64,000 nt of DNA from JANQHS01 sp965227315 (GCA_965227315.1 OZ245737.1:1860001-1924000), one strand, 5' to 3'; positions 40,305-50,786 are shown, counted from the first letter of the stretch. Notes: generated by a model from the sequence alone, not told the origin. Numbers and translations: made by a program.

Positions 40305-42686
40305 ATGTTTCAAAATCTATTCAAAACCGCCTGGAGAAGTATTCGCAAGGACGGGTGGTATAGTCTACTGAACCTTATTGGACTTACGGCAGGGATTATG
40401 GCATCGCTCATGATCTTTCTGTTTGTTAAGAATGAACTGAGCTATGACAAGTTTCATGAAAAGTCCGATCGCGTCTTCAGGATCATCTCTCACATTGCTG
40501 AAAAAGATGATGCCTTTACATGGGCTTCCAGTCAAAGACCGCTCGGTGTTCAACTCAAGATGGATTATCCCGAGGTTGAGGATTTTGTTAGAATTCAGGA
40601 TGTGGGTCAATGGATGCTTCAGTCCGAAACTGAGAAATACTATGAAGATGGCATTTTTATAGCTGATTCCAGTTTTTTTAGGCTCTTTACGCATCGATTT
40701 CTTGTTGGAGACCCCAACACCTGCTTGAATGCACCGAACTCATTGGTTCTCACGGAATCTCTGGCCAAGAAGTATTTTGGTGATTATTCAGGCACTGATC
40801 TTGAGTTGGTCGATGAGGATGGGGACACCTATAAGATCACCGCGATCATCGAGGATGTTCCGGATGAGACCCACCTCATGTTTGACGGGTTGGTTTCCAG
40901 ATCGACTCTGGAGGAGGATGACATAGGGTCCTGGGGCTCTTTTTACCTGTACAACTATATTATGCTGAAGCCTAACACCGATTGGGTTTCCTTCAGCCAA
41001 AAACTTCCTGAGGTAGTTGAAAAGTATGTAGATCCAATTTTTAAGCAATTCGGCATCTCCGTTGTCTATGAAATGCAGCCCCTTGGGGACATCTACCTGA
41101 TGTCCAAAACCAAAGGGGAAAATGAAGGGGGAGATATGAGCTATATCTACATATTTCTTACAGTTGGATTGTTCATTCTGGTTTTGGCCTCCATCAATTA
41201 CATGAATCTGGCAACCTCCCGGGCGGAAAAGAGATCCAAAGAGGTTGGGATCAGAAAAGTTTTGGGCTCCTATCGATCTGCATTGGTAAGCCAATTTATG
41301 GCTGAGTCAATTTTGATGACCTTGGTCTCCTTGTTTGTCGCATTGATACTGATCGCCTTCGTGCTCCTTACACCGTTTAATCAACTCAGCGGGAAGAATT
41401 TTGAGCTCATGGACCTCTTTCAGGCGGACCTTATTATCGGCTATGTTGTTCTGGTACTTGGGATCGGCATCCTTTCCGGCAGCTATCCCTCTTTTTTCCT
41501 TTCCTCTTTTCAGCCCGCATGGGTTTTGAAGGGCACCATGGCCCAAAAGGTAGGAGGACTTTCCGTACGAAAGGTTTTGGTGGTTTTTCAGTTTGTGATC
41601 TCCATCGGAATGGTGGTCAGTACCTGGGTGGTTAATGATCAATTGGATTTTCTACGAGACAAAGACCTTGGGTTTGATAAGGATCAGATCATTGTGGTCA
41701 GTCTGAGCGAAAGATCTATGATCGAAAAGGTACCTGTTCTCAGGGACTACTGGCTTGAGAATCCCGGGATTCAGGAGGTCGGCACAGGAACGTCCGGGCC
41801 AGGGGGCGGATATGGCAAAAATCTGATGGATGTGGAATCTAAGGATGGTTTCGTAGAAAAGGGCGTGAACATGTTTTTCGTGGATGATCGCTTTCTCGAT
41901 GCACTGGGAATAGAGCTGGTTCTGGGTAGGAATTTTGATGAAAACCTAAAAACCGATAGCAATTCCGTGATTGTTAACGAATTGATGGTTCAAAGAATGG
42001 ATTGGGATGATCCGATTGGTAAACGGATAAGGCTTGGGGTTGACGAGGATGATGAAATGACCACGGTCATTGGTGTGGTAGGCAACTTCCATATGCTAAG
42101 CCTCTATGAGGAAATGGAGGATATTGCGATGTTTTACAGGCCCAGGAATGGGGAAATGCATGTCCGCTTCGATCAGGAAAAAGTGAATGATGTCGTCCCG
42201 CAGCTTGAAGAAGGCTGGCAAAAGGTCTTTCCCGAAATTCCGATGGATCATTATTTTCTGGATCAGGACTTTTACGAAGCCTATGAAAAGGATGAGACCA
42301 GGTCAAGGGTATTCCTGGTATTCTCGGTTCTCGCAGTGCTGATCGCCTGTCTTGGACTGCTTGGTTTATCCTCATTTTCCGTAGAAAGAAGATCGAAGGA
42401 GATCGGAATACGAAAAATAGTAGGGGCTACTTCTCTACAAATTGTAGGCCTGATCACAAAGGACTTTTTTCTGCTGGTGACCATAGCCATGGTGATCGCG
42501 TTTTCGATCTCCGGCTACATGATGAAACAATGGCTGGAGGACACATTCACATATCATACTGAGATCAAATTGCTAACCTTCTTTCTGGCAGCTTTGGTTT
42601 CTTATCTCCTTGTCATCATAACCGTGGCTTACCATAGCTATAAGGCTTCGATTACAGATCCTGTAGAAGTGATAAAAGATGAATAG
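40305..42686 (+). CDS. MacB/FtsX-type ABC transporter permease
   Basis: A 793-residue inner-membrane permease with four core transmembrane segments: N-terminal near residues 20-45 (GLTAGIMASLMIFLFVKN), then about 285-310, 335-360 and 375-400. Two further FtsX-type helices lie at the C-terminus, with MacB periplasmic domains between. Similar double-FtsX permeases in Bacteroidota usually lack a fused ATPase, and none is adjacent here. Substrate unknown. It follows the HMA gene by 73 bp; the strong ribosome binding site fixes the ATG. Confidence 0.85.
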   Translation: MFQNLFKTAWRSIRKDGWYSLLNLIGLTAGIMASLMIFLFVKNELSYDKFHEKSDRVFRIISHIAEKDDAFTWASSQRPLGVQLKMDYPEVEDFVRIQDVGQWMLQSETEKYYEDGIFIADSSFFRLFTHRFLVGDPNTCLNAPNSLVLTESLAKKYFGDYSGTDLELVDEDGDTYKITAIIEDVPDETHLMFDGLVSRSTLEEDDIGSWGSFYLYNYIMLKPNTDWVSFSQKLPEVVEKYVDPIFKQFGISVVYEMQPLGDIYLMSKTKGENEGGDMSYIYIFLTVGLFILVLASINYMNLATSRAEKRSKEVGIRKVLGSYRSALVSQFMAESILMTLVSLFVALILIAFVLLTPFNQLSGKNFELMDLFQADLIIGYVVLVLGIGILSGSYPSFFLSSFQPAWVLKGTMAQKVGGLSVRKVLVVFQFVISIGMVVSTWVVNDQLDFLRDKDLGFDKDQIIVVSLSERSMIEKVPVLRDYWLENPGIQEVGTGTSGPGGGYGKNLMDVESKDGFVEKGVNMFFVDDRFLDALGIELVLGRNFDENLKTDSNSVIVNELMVQRMDWDDPIGKRIRLGVDEDDEMTTVIGVVGNFHMLSLYEEMEDIAMFYRPRNGEMHVRFDQEKVNDVVPQLEEGWQKVFPEIPMDHYFLDQDFYEAYEKDETRSRVFLVFSVLAVLIACLGLLGLSSFSVERRSKEIGIRKIVGATSLQIVGLITKDFFLLVTIAMVIAFSISGYMMKQWLEDTFTYHTEIKLLTFFLAALVSYLLVIITVAYHSYKASITDPVEVIKDE

Positions 42687-42744
42687 GTCCTTTGCCTGAC
42701 TTGGCATTCAGTGCTTTCCAATACTTTTGAAAAAAATTCTAAGT

Positions 42745-43866
42745 ATGAAATCACTGGCTTCCGCACTAGGCCTGATCATTTTGTCTTTCCTTTTTTCCTG
42801 TGGCGATTCCGGTGACAACTCGGAAGCCTTTGAAGTGAAGGTCATCATTGATGGACTGGAGGATTCCAAAGTCTACCTGAGAGATTTCCGCTGGAAGGTT
42901 TTGGATTGTGCCAACTCTGTAGACGGGATTTTTTCATTTTCCGGTAGCATGGAATCGCCATCCCTTGGTTTTGTCGCCATTGACGGCCGGGACAGAGAAA
43001 GGATCGCGTTATTCTTGGAAAACAGTGATATCCAGGTCTATTCTCATAGTGACAGCCTGCCCTTTGCCAGGATCGAAGGATCGAAGAGTCATTCTCTGTA
43101 TGAAAAATACGTTCTTGCCCAAAGGGCCGTATCTCAAAAGTTTGATCAGTTGTATCAGGCCTATCGGGGGGCCGAAGATGCCGGGGATACACTATCTATG
43201 GCGTCCATCGATGCCCAGTGGATCGATAACGAGAAAGAGTTCGAAGACTGGATCAAGGTCTTTATCGCCAACAACAACAGCTCCGCTGTTGCGGCCCACC
43301 TCATCTTCAGGGAACTCAAATATCAGGTTGAGCTGGATGAACTCGAAATCTTTGTCGACACCCTTTCGTCATCACTTGACAACAACCAGTATGTTGTTTT
43401 GCTCAAGGACCGGATCTCGAAACTGCGCAGGGTAGAGCCCGGGCAGCCAATGATCGATTTCTCTCAAAATGACAGTTCCGGTGTGGCGATATCCTCCAAA
43501 AAATTTCGAGGCAAATATCTTCTGATCGATTTCTGGGCAAGTTGGTGCGGGCCTTGCAGGAGGGAGAATCCCAATGTTGTTGCCTTGTACCATGATCTTA
43601 AAGATGAGGGCGTTGGTTTTGAGATCCTCGGTGTTTCATTTGATACTGACCGGGATAAATGGCTGGGCGCGATTCAGGATGATGAGTTGGACTGGACACA
43701 GGTTTCCGACCTGAAAGGATGGAAAAACGAGGTCGGTATTGAGTATGGTATCGAAGGAATTCCGCACACGGTACTCGTTGATCCTGATGGTATCATCATT
43801 GCTCATAAACTCAGGGGGGAAGAACTCCGGGATAAGCTAGTGGAGCTATTGACCCAGGCTTCCTGA
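42745..43866 (+). CDS. Thioredoxin-like (TlpA/ResA-type) lipoprotein with N-terminal DUF4369-like domain
   Basis: A 373-residue protein: lipobox LSFLFSC (Cys near residue 19), an N-terminal beta domain (residues about 30-150, DUF4369-like), a helical linker, and a C-terminal AhpC/TSA-Redoxin domain with the CxxC active site FWASWCGPCRRENP near 266-279 and GIPHTVLVDPDG with the conserved cis-Pro. Predicted periplasmic disulphide reductase. The ATG at 42745 is chosen over a TTG six codons upstream. No operon partner; a gene of unknown function follows after 175 bp. Confidence 0.85.
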   Translation: MKSLASALGLIILSFLFSCGDSGDNSEAFEVKVIIDGLEDSKVYLRDFRWKVLDCANSVDGIFSFSGSMESPSLGFVAIDGRDRERIALFLENSDIQVYSHSDSLPFARIEGSKSHSLYEKYVLAQRAVSQKFDQLYQAYRGAEDAGDTLSMASIDAQWIDNEKEFEDWIKVFIANNNSSAVAAHLIFRELKYQVELDELEIFVDTLSSSLDNNQYVVLLKDRISKLRRVEPGQPMIDFSQNDSSGVAISSKKFRGKYLLIDFWASWCGPCRRENPNVVALYHDLKDEGVGFEILGVSFDTDRDKWLGAIQDDELDWTQVSDLKGWKNEVGIEYGIEGIPHTVLVDPDGIIIAHKLRGEELRDKLVELLTQAS

Positions 43867-43918
43867 CCGATTTCGGCGCCTGCCTGCCCGGATTTCCTGG
43901 CACAATTCCGAACTGAAG

Positions 43919-43936
43919 GTGTTCATAATTGAACAC
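43919..43936. repeat. 18-bp inverted repeat downstream of the TlpA-like gene
   Basis: GTGTTCA (43919-43925) and TGAACAC (43930-43936) flank TAAT; a loose T-rich run (AATTTTTGATTTT) follows. It could be a weak terminator of the upstream gene or an operator for the downstream small gene. Confidence 0.4.
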
Positions 43937-44041
43937 AATTTTTGATTTTCCCCTTATTTAACTTATTGATTTTCAGAGCTTTCATTTTTATGGCACATCT
44001 CTGGCATATCTGAGATCGAGGTCAAATTAAACTTTAAAAAA

Positions 44042-44389
44042 ATGAAAACTTTAAGAATCACATTAATCGCAGTTTTGGTTTCGTCTTTCACATTTGGAAC
44101 CGCATTCTCAGGAATTCAAATGGAAGAAAAGGGCAGCAATGAAAAAGTAGGATTTGTTTCCAGTCCCGGTCAGGACAGGGTTATCGTTTCCTTTGAAATG
44201 GAAGACAATAAGGCTTACGAGATCAAAATTTCAGATGTCGAAGGAAATACCTATCACAGTGAGGTCGTAAATAATGGCGGGGTATTCAGCAAAAGATATG
44301 ATCTGGAAGAGCTTGGTGATGGTGAGTACGTCATCTCCATCGAGGACCAGCAGGCTTCTATTGCAAGTCAGAACTTCTTAAAGAGATAA
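44042..44389 (+). CDS. Small secreted protein of unknown function
   Basis: A 115-residue protein with a signal peptide (MKTLRITLIAVLVSSFTFGTAFS), then a short beta-rich segment of hydrophobic/polar alternation (GQDRVIVSFEMEDNKAYEIKISDVEGN) ending LEELGDGEYVISIEDQQ. The pattern resembles DUF3244-like or T9SS-tail-like beta domains, but no family can be assigned with confidence. A clean terminator follows, so it is a stand-alone gene with its own regulation. Confidence 0.65.
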   Translation: MKTLRITLIAVLVSSFTFGTAFSGIQMEEKGSNEKVGFVSSPGQDRVIVSFEMEDNKAYEIKISDVEGNTYHSEVVNNGGVFSKRYDLEELGDGEYVISIEDQQASIASQNFLKR

Positions 44390-44413
44390 CAAGAAGATAT
44401 TTGGAGGTTGAAT

Positions 44414-44452
44414 AACCGTGAAGCAGGGAATTTCCCGCTCCACGGTTTTTTT
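44414..44452 (+). terminator. Rho-independent terminator
   Basis: AACCGTG (44414-44420) pairs with CACGGTT (44441-44447), with an inner GGGAA/TTCCC stem and a T-run 44446-44452. It ends transcription of the small secreted protein gene. Confidence 0.85.
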
Positions 44453-44456
44453 ATGT

Positions 44457-47072
44457 TTATTCTATTATGATCTTGATCGTTTTCTGCCCGCCTGCGAATT
44501 GCAGATTCAGAATATAGATTCCGGCCTCCAGTGCTGAAAGATCTATTTGAGTTCTACCGGCGTTCAGACCATCATAGCTGCTATACACTTCTTTGCCACG
44601 AACATCTCTGACGAGAATACCGCTCAGGGTTTCGTTGTTATCCCATTCCACTTCAAAACTTCCCTTGGAGGGATTTGGGAAAACATTGGTATAGATATCA
44701 TTGACATCATTCAAGCCATTAGGGCAAGGAACCACTACGGATTTGATGATCGAATCGTACAACGCACAATCATTGTATCCATATTGAATCACGTCATAAG
44801 TTCCTCCATCCGGGAAATTGTGAACAAATGTGGCTGACTGATTTGAACTGGTCGTTCCATCTCCGAAATCATAGAAAACAGAATCGGCATTGGTGGATTG
44901 GTCAAAGAAGGTCACGTTGTGATCGCACGGATCTCCATTGGGCAAGGCCGTGAAATTGGGTCTGGCCAGCTGTGATTCTTTACAAGGGGTTTTGTAAATG
45001 GCTGTAAATCCAGTGTTTGATGTTGTATTCGCATCGGAAACAAAACGCACATACATGTTCTTACCGGTGCTGTAAACTATCGGAGGCATGGTGCTTCCGG
45101 TAAATGCCGCGATCAAAGGATCGGAAGTACTGCTGCCATCATAGACATAGACAGAATCGGCATTGTTTTCAAGATCGAAATCGATGAATTCCAGTGATAC
45201 CCAGGGATTGCCCGGAGGAGTTTTGATAAACCAATGGCAATCCAGATTATCTCCATATGCGGTCGAGGCATCTGTACCATCATTAAACATACCACTGCTT
45301 GACTGGAAGGTTTGCAATGGGAAGCAACTTGCGGCATTGACTCCGGTGGTAATTCCTGAAACGATCAACGAGAAGGGCTGGGTCATTCCACTGCCAACCA
45401 AGCTGCCCTTGTGAGTGATTTGAATGGTATAAGGGCCGGCAGTCGGATTGTCCTTGATCACAACCTCTACGTTATCTACGCTGTTATCTCCTTTGGTAGC
45501 CGCTGCGGCAGGAGTAAGAGGGTCCAATCTCCATGGTTTTGTAGTGTCCGTTCCATTGATAATTCTCATATCAAGATCATTCACAAGCATTGGAGTTCTA
45601 TCATCCAGCACAGCCGGTGGAGAAGTTCCGGGTCTGTCGGTATAACAAAGCGTGGCCTTTAAGGGCTCAGTACCTGTAGCGGTTACCTGGATGGTAAAGA
45701 CCGATCCATTGGCCAGGGTATCCTCTCTGATGATGTTCCACACACTATCTTCGGTGATATATCTTCCTGCCGTTTCAATATTGGCAAGTCCCCATCCGAA
45801 TTCATAGTCGGGTCCTATATTCTGACCGCACTCATCGGCAGTATGAATGACCAATCCCTTTAGCGTTGCTGATTTCATCAATGCCTCGTCGTTCAGGTTG
45901 CTATGATGCTCCTGCAGGAGGGCGAGAGATCCGGCTATGCTTGGTGCAGACATTGAAGTTCCCTGCAATGTTGCATAAGCCGTATTGCTTGCGGAAGAGG
46001 TAGAAAGCACGCTCACCCCGTTACCAACGACGTCGGGCTTTATTCTTCCATCGTCCGGGGGACCATAAGAGCTGAAGTCCGACATGGTTACGCTTGTAGG
46101 TCCTTGGTAGCCATTTGGAACATCTTCAACAGCACCTACGCACAAAAGATTTTTTGCCACGGTGTAGGAAGGCTGGACATCATATGGACCCTGGACCCTT
46201 ATTGTATTAGCTTGAACCCATTGTCCAAAGCTATTTCTTACCCAATGCGTTGAACCGCTTGCGGGACCTTCGTTTCTTTCGTTGCCAGCGGATTTGACGA
46301 TCAGGTAATAAGGTGCATCGTAAGCGATGTCATCCCATGCGGCCGCCTGATTATTATATCTGCCATAGTTGTAGTCAAAAGTTGTTGAGACCTGATCATT
46401 GCCCCACCAGTGCCAGCCATTTGATCCTGACCAACTGCCCTGAGCCCATCCTGCAAGTTGACCATAGCTATGGTTCGAGATTAGCATTCCCTGTGACGCT
46501 GCTGTAGACATTTCACCTGTATCATTGAACCAATCATAGGAATCCAGGTCGCCCTCATAAGCCATGCCCCTTGCAGACGCATTGATTCCGGCTGCAACCA
46601 TGGTTCCCGCCACATGGGTTCCGTGGTTTTGAGCAGCCACGCTGTTTCTAACCGTAACTCGGCCTTCAAATTCCTCATGAGAGGCCCGAACGGCACCGCC
46701 ATCCCAAACACCCATAAAGATCCTTCTTCCGGTGTTATTGAAGTTGGGATTGCCTCCCGGTTGGATCTTTTGTGCCGAAATACTTCTGGCTGCAACGGCA
46801 TTGTCGATTTGAACATAGATCAGGTGATTGTATTCATCAATTCCGACCAGTTCCGAGTACTTTTCGCCATTTTCATCCGTCAGGATTATCGGATATCCAT
46901 TGTCCTCACAAAATTTTACCGCTTTCGCGTAGTTGGCACTTCTTGCGGCCTCCCGGGCCTCAGCCTTTGCCAGCAGTGCTTCCACGTTTGTAGCCCTGAT
47001 AACCGCATCATAATCCTGGGCGGTGAGATTAAAGGAAATGAAAAGGATAAGTATTCCTAAAACTTTGTTCAT
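44457..47072 (-). CDS. T9SS-exported S8 subtilisin-like protease with CUB and PKD domains
   Basis: An 871-residue secreted protease: signal peptide, prodomain-like region, then the S8 catalytic domain with VWDGG (Asp124), NHGTHVAGT (His150), SAGNE (oxyanion Asn263) and GTSMSAP (Ser372). C-terminal parts are a CUB-like domain (about 600-690), a PKD-like domain (YDFGDGTTS...) and a T9SS sorting domain (NVFPNPSKGSFEVEW ... AGGQKTIKIIIE). It is expected to be translocated by T9SS to the cell surface. The ATG at 47072 is preferred over a TTG at 47096. It follows a second subtilase after 31 bp and is probably co-transcribed with it. Confidence 0.9.
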   Translation of the reverse strand: MNKVLGILILFISFNLTAQDYDAVIRATNVEALLAKAEAREAARSANYAKAVKFCEDNGYPIILTDENGEKYSELVGIDEYNHLIYVQIDNAVAARSISAQKIQPGGNPNFNNTGRRIFMGVWDGGAVRASHEEFEGRVTVRNSVAAQNHGTHVAGTMVAAGINASARGMAYEGDLDSYDWFNDTGEMSTAASQGMLISNHSYGQLAGWAQGSWSGSNGWHWWGNDQVSTTFDYNYGRYNNQAAAWDDIAYDAPYYLIVKSAGNERNEGPASGSTHWVRNSFGQWVQANTIRVQGPYDVQPSYTVAKNLLCVGAVEDVPNGYQGPTSVTMSDFSSYGPPDDGRIKPDVVGNGVSVLSTSSASNTAYATLQGTSMSAPSIAGSLALLQEHHSNLNDEALMKSATLKGLVIHTADECGQNIGPDYEFGWGLANIETAGRYITEDSVWNIIREDTLANGSVFTIQVTATGTEPLKATLCYTDRPGTSPPAVLDDRTPMLVNDLDMRIINGTDTTKPWRLDPLTPAAAATKGDNSVDNVEVVIKDNPTAGPYTIQITHKGSLVGSGMTQPFSLIVSGITTGVNAASCFPLQTFQSSSGMFNDGTDASTAYGDNLDCHWFIKTPPGNPWVSLEFIDFDLENNADSVYVYDGSSTSDPLIAAFTGSTMPPIVYSTGKNMYVRFVSDANTTSNTGFTAIYKTPCKESQLARPNFTALPNGDPCDHNVTFFDQSTNADSVFYDFGDGTTSSNQSATFVHNFPDGGTYDVIQYGYNDCALYDSIIKSVVVPCPNGLNDVNDIYTNVFPNPSKGSFEVEWDNNETLSGILVRDVRGKEVYSSYDGLNAGRTQIDLSALEAGIYILNLQFAGGQKTIKIIIE

Positions 47073-47103
47073 TTGATTTGTTTTTTCGGTCTGCAAAAAT
47101 CGT

Positions 47104-50100
47104 CTATTCTACCCCTATTTTCCTAATTAGTTGGTTCTCATTTGTAAGAACCACGAGAATATAGGTACCGGAGGATAGATTCTTCAGATCAACTTCCAGG
47201 CCATTTTGAATAGCCGTGGTATTGACTTCAAGTTCTTTTCCGGTTATTTCAAGCATCCTGATCGACAAGATTTCTTCTTTGCCCTCATAGTGAACACGGA
47301 AACTACCGGATGCTGGGTTTGGATAGACTTTAAGTTTTTGATCATCGGTTAAACCTTCCAGAGCATTTGGCCCGCCCTCAACGATCCTGATATTATCTAT
47401 GAAGAGGTTGTTTCCGAGGATAGCACTTTGGGTTTCAAAGGAGATCTGAACCTCTGACTCCTTCCAGTTGTCCAGCCTAACAGAATCCACTCCCCAATCA
47501 CTGCCGGACTGAGGGAACCATGGGCTGCCTGAAGCGATGGTTGAAGTGGTTGCCAGATTCAGCCCGCTTCTTTCATAACTGGAGGTAACAAAATTCTCTC
47601 CGCAATCATCCGAAACCTTAACCCTCAAAATGGGGCCTATTGTTGGAACCCTTAGTGCATGTGCCAGATCGAAGAGCAACAGTGGGTTGGTATACCCGGT
47701 CAAATCCAGGATTTTGGTCTTCAACTCGTTGATCTCGTTTCCGGAAACCTGGTCAAAGAAATTGATCCATGAAACTGTTGATGGAGAACCGTTGATGTCG
47801 ATGATCGATTGACCTTCCACCCATGTCAGATTATCATCGGGATTTTCGATCTCCCAATTCGCCGGGGGAAAACTACCGCTTTCAAAATCCTCATTCAATG
47901 GTGTTTGATCTCCGGTCAATGTTTGTATATAACTATTTTTTGTTGTTGATCCGGTGCCGTTGCTATTCGTTCCCTGCAATGTGACATCATAGTTATCCAG
48001 AGCCAGGAATTGAACGTCCGGATTCGGGGAGGAGGCCGAAGTCCCGTTCACAAATTGAAATGTGGAAGGACTAATGCTCCATTGGTAGGTTGTCACACTT
48101 TGCGGTGTTTCATCCTCCAGCGTAACGGTCTTTCCGATGCAAACGTTTGTATTGTTGGAGCTGAATTCAGGTGCAGGCGATTCTGCACAATTGTAAATAC
48201 CTCCCACAGATTGGATCGCTAAAGCCCTTCTGCTTTTTATATCTCCGATCGCAACGGCATTCACTGTGGCCCAGGAATCCGTGGAAGTGGATGAAATGGG
48301 AAGCCAAATGGAATTTGTGGTAGTGTAGCCAACCGAATCCATGTACTGATCACCCAGAACTCTTCCGACATATCCGAATGCACTCGTCGTTGCTGTCCAG
48401 CTTAGTTGTGCGGAATCCGGGCAACCGGCAGTCCAGTTAAGTCCTCCTGGTGTTTCCATGATATAAAACGGCCGCTCAGAAACTCCGACATCTGCACCTC
48501 TTGTCACTCTGACCATTGCATATGGACTTGCGGTATTAGGGGTCGTCCAGTTCAGATATCTTCTGTTCGCTGCTACGCTTCCGCTGATGGTGCTCCAGGT
48601 TTGGCCGCTGTCAAGAGTGTATTCCACATTGAAAGTTCCCGAGTTTCCAAAGGCATCCCAGCGGATCAAAATATTCTCGCCCGGGTCGAAGGATTCCCTT
48701 CCGATTGGAAAGGTGACCTTGACATCATCGGTATCAAAGACATGATTCACAAAAAATGGCTGTGGACCAAAAGGAACCGAGTGGCCTTTCACAACAATTG
48801 TATAGGTGCCAGCCGATGGGTTTAAAAGGGTAACCTGCTCCATATTGTTCAGATGATCCGCACCTCTGGTGGCAGGGCTGTTCAAAGCAGCTGCGGTGGG
48901 TGTGGTGTTCAGAATCCAGGGCTCGTATTCTGTATTTGAAGGATTATATAACCTGAACTCAAGATCATTCACCAGTGCAGGGTTGGCGTTGATCGCTCCC
49001 GCTACATCCGGCCAATACACCATGACCCTGAGTTGGGACAAACCTGCCGGAACCGTAAGCGTGTAGACCAGAGAGTCCCCCTGGCTCGCTGAATCGGTGA
49101 AGTAGGTCATATTCTCCAGTGATTCAACCGCCCTTATTGCATTGACCTGTCCCCAGCCATGGCTAAAATCAGGGCCGGGGTTGCCGATATCATCGGCGGT
49201 ATTCAGTACTATGCTCTTAATGAGGCCTGAAGAAGGATTATTTCCGTTGTTCATTTCGCGATAAGCCTGGTAAAGCTGCGCCATTACACCAGATGCTCCC
49301 GGAGATGCCATTGAGGTTCCCGAAGACTGGTAATAAGAATTGTTGGAGCCGGTGGACATTACATTTCCTCCCTTGGTGGCGATGTCCGGTTTGATCCTTC
49401 CATCGGTAGCCGGGCCACGGGAAGAGAAGCCAACCCTTACTCCGTTCAGATCAAGCGCTGCGGTGGAGATCTGGTTTTTTCCTGACTTATGGCCTCCGGT
49501 GATGTTTCCCCAGCCCTGAATGATTCCACAACTGCTGGTTCCGCTATTACCCGTGGAAAAAACGTGCACGAGCTGAGGTGAGGCGTTCACCTGAAGGTCA
49601 AGGGAACGTGTTATTTGGGTGTAACCGGCATTACAACCATTCCCATAGGATGCCTGGGTGATCACCACCCCGCTATCCTGTACCAATCCAGGTAATTCAC
49701 TGAGATAGTTGAAAACATCGTAATTGTCGTTATAGGCAAATGCGCCCCTGGCTACACCTTCCATCAAAGGATTGAGGTTCCCCGCTCCAAGCATGGTGCC
49801 CGATACATGAGAGCCATGGGTCCCGACGAACCCGGAGCCGAACAGTGAATTATCGATGCGCCCGAAATGATCAATGTGATCCCCCAAAGGACTGTTGTCC
49901 TGCAGATAAATGTTTACACCGGTGCCGTCAAAATCCCTTGAAGCCCCGTAGTCCGGACTAATGGCATTTGAGCGAATCAAAGTTCGCGCCGTATTGTTCT
50001 CGGGTTCACCCGGAACGCTGGGATAGGATATAAAATACACATAGGGAAGCGCGGCAATGCTTTCTACGTCTTTGCTTTTGACCGACAGTCCCACGGATTC

Positions 50101-50625
50101 CATCCCTATGGTGTTCGGAACCAATTCGTAGCCCTCGGCTTCAAGTCTTTGAGAGAAGCTCTCGGGATCATATTGTGGCGGAAAAGAAACCTGGATGAAC
50201 ACCCTGTTCCCTCCTGCTTTTGCATGATCGGGAACTATACCGGAACCGAAGTCCGCATGTATTTTCCAATCCGGACGGTATTGGATGATCGATCTGATAT
50301 TAAAATCGTCGATCTGCGATTTTTTTAGACCAACAGGGATGGAGACGAAATAGGCATTTCGGGGTTGGTACAGGAGGAATTCCAGTCCAAGCTTTTCCAT
50401 CCTGCTTTTCTGTGTATCGTCAGGAACCTTGTCGAACTGGATGATTCTAAAATACCTTCCGTTTACAACTTCGGAAGGATCATGCACCAGCCTCTTTGAT
50501 TCTTTAAAATCGGCCTTGGTAGGAATCGTCCTTGACTGAAAACTCAGATCAAAGTCTTCAGAACCAGCATAGCTATTGAAGACGAGACTTATGGAAAGGA
50601 GTGAAAGAATCAGTTGTTTTCTCAT
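47104..50625 (-). CDS. T9SS-exported S8 subtilisin-like protease, large
   Basis: A 1173-residue protease: signal peptide, N-terminal fervidolysin-like prodomain region, and S8 domain with LQDNS (Asp243), GTHGSHVSGT (His270) and GTSMASP (Ser438). Downstream lie beta-sandwich segments (VTFPIGRESFDPGENILIRWDA type), a PKD-like stretch (WSISPSTFQFVNGTSASS), a jelly-roll-like region and a C-terminal T9SS sorting domain (KVYPNPASGSF). It is a paralogue of the upstream protease at 50808-54326. The ATG at 50625 is preferred because the signal peptide begins there; the reading frame extends to 50721 without one. Confidence 0.9.
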   Translation of the reverse strand: MRKQLILSLLSISLVFNSYAGSEDFDLSFQSRTIPTKADFKESKRLVHDPSEVVNGRYFRIIQFDKVPDDTQKSRMEKLGLEFLLYQPRNAYFVSIPVGLKKSQIDDFNIRSIIQYRPDWKIHADFGSGIVPDHAKAGGNRVFIQVSFPPQYDPESFSQRLEAEGYELVPNTIGMESVGLSVKSKDVESIAALPYVYFISYPSVPGEPENNTARTLIRSNAISPDYGASRDFDGTGVNIYLQDNSPLGDHIDHFGRIDNSLFGSGFVGTHGSHVSGTMLGAGNLNPLMEGVARGAFAYNDNYDVFNYLSELPGLVQDSGVVITQASYGNGCNAGYTQITRSLDLQVNASPQLVHVFSTGNSGTSSCGIIQGWGNITGGHKSGKNQISTAALDLNGVRVGFSSRGPATDGRIKPDIATKGGNVMSTGSNNSYYQSSGTSMASPGASGVMAQLYQAYREMNNGNNPSSGLIKSIVLNTADDIGNPGPDFSHGWGQVNAIRAVESLENMTYFTDSASQGDSLVYTLTVPAGLSQLRVMVYWPDVAGAINANPALVNDLEFRLYNPSNTEYEPWILNTTPTAAALNSPATRGADHLNNMEQVTLLNPSAGTYTIVVKGHSVPFGPQPFFVNHVFDTDDVKVTFPIGRESFDPGENILIRWDAFGNSGTFNVEYTLDSGQTWSTISGSVAANRRYLNWTTPNTASPYAMVRVTRGADVGVSERPFYIMETPGGLNWTAGCPDSAQLSWTATTSAFGYVGRVLGDQYMDSVGYTTTNSIWLPISSTSTDSWATVNAVAIGDIKSRRALAIQSVGGIYNCAESPAPEFSSNNTNVCIGKTVTLEDETPQSVTTYQWSISPSTFQFVNGTSASSPNPDVQFLALDNYDVTLQGTNSNGTGSTTKNSYIQTLTGDQTPLNEDFESGSFPPANWEIENPDDNLTWVEGQSIIDINGSPSTVSWINFFDQVSGNEINELKTKILDLTGYTNPLLLFDLAHALRVPTIGPILRVKVSDDCGENFVTSSYERSGLNLATTSTIASGSPWFPQSGSDWGVDSVRLDNWKESEVQISFETQSAILGNNLFIDNIRIVEGGPNALEGLTDDQKLKVYPNPASGSFRVHYEGKEEILSIRMLEITGKELEVNTTAIQNGLEVDLKNLSSGTYILVVLTNENQLIRKIGVE

Positions 50626-50752
50626 ATATATTTTTGAATTGGCCTGTGAAAATAACATTTGAAGCCGAGTTATGTTTGTCGTCCAAAGGCATTCCTCGGC
50701 AAATTGGAAATGAGGAACCATCTATCTATTCCTCAAATGGTCCTTTTGTAAC

Positions 50753-50786
50753 AAAAAAACCCCGGAAAAGGCGAGCTCTCCCGGGG
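50753..50786 (-). terminator. Rho-independent terminator
   Basis: CCCCGG (50760-50765) and CCGGGG (50781-50786) stem; on the minus strand it is followed by Ts (A-run 50753-50759). It ends the upstream subtilase gene. Confidence 0.88.

Noticed and set aside
47073..47103. Possible terminator between the two adjacent subtilase genes
   Set aside because: The 31-bp gap has no hairpin with a T-run; co-transcription is more likely.
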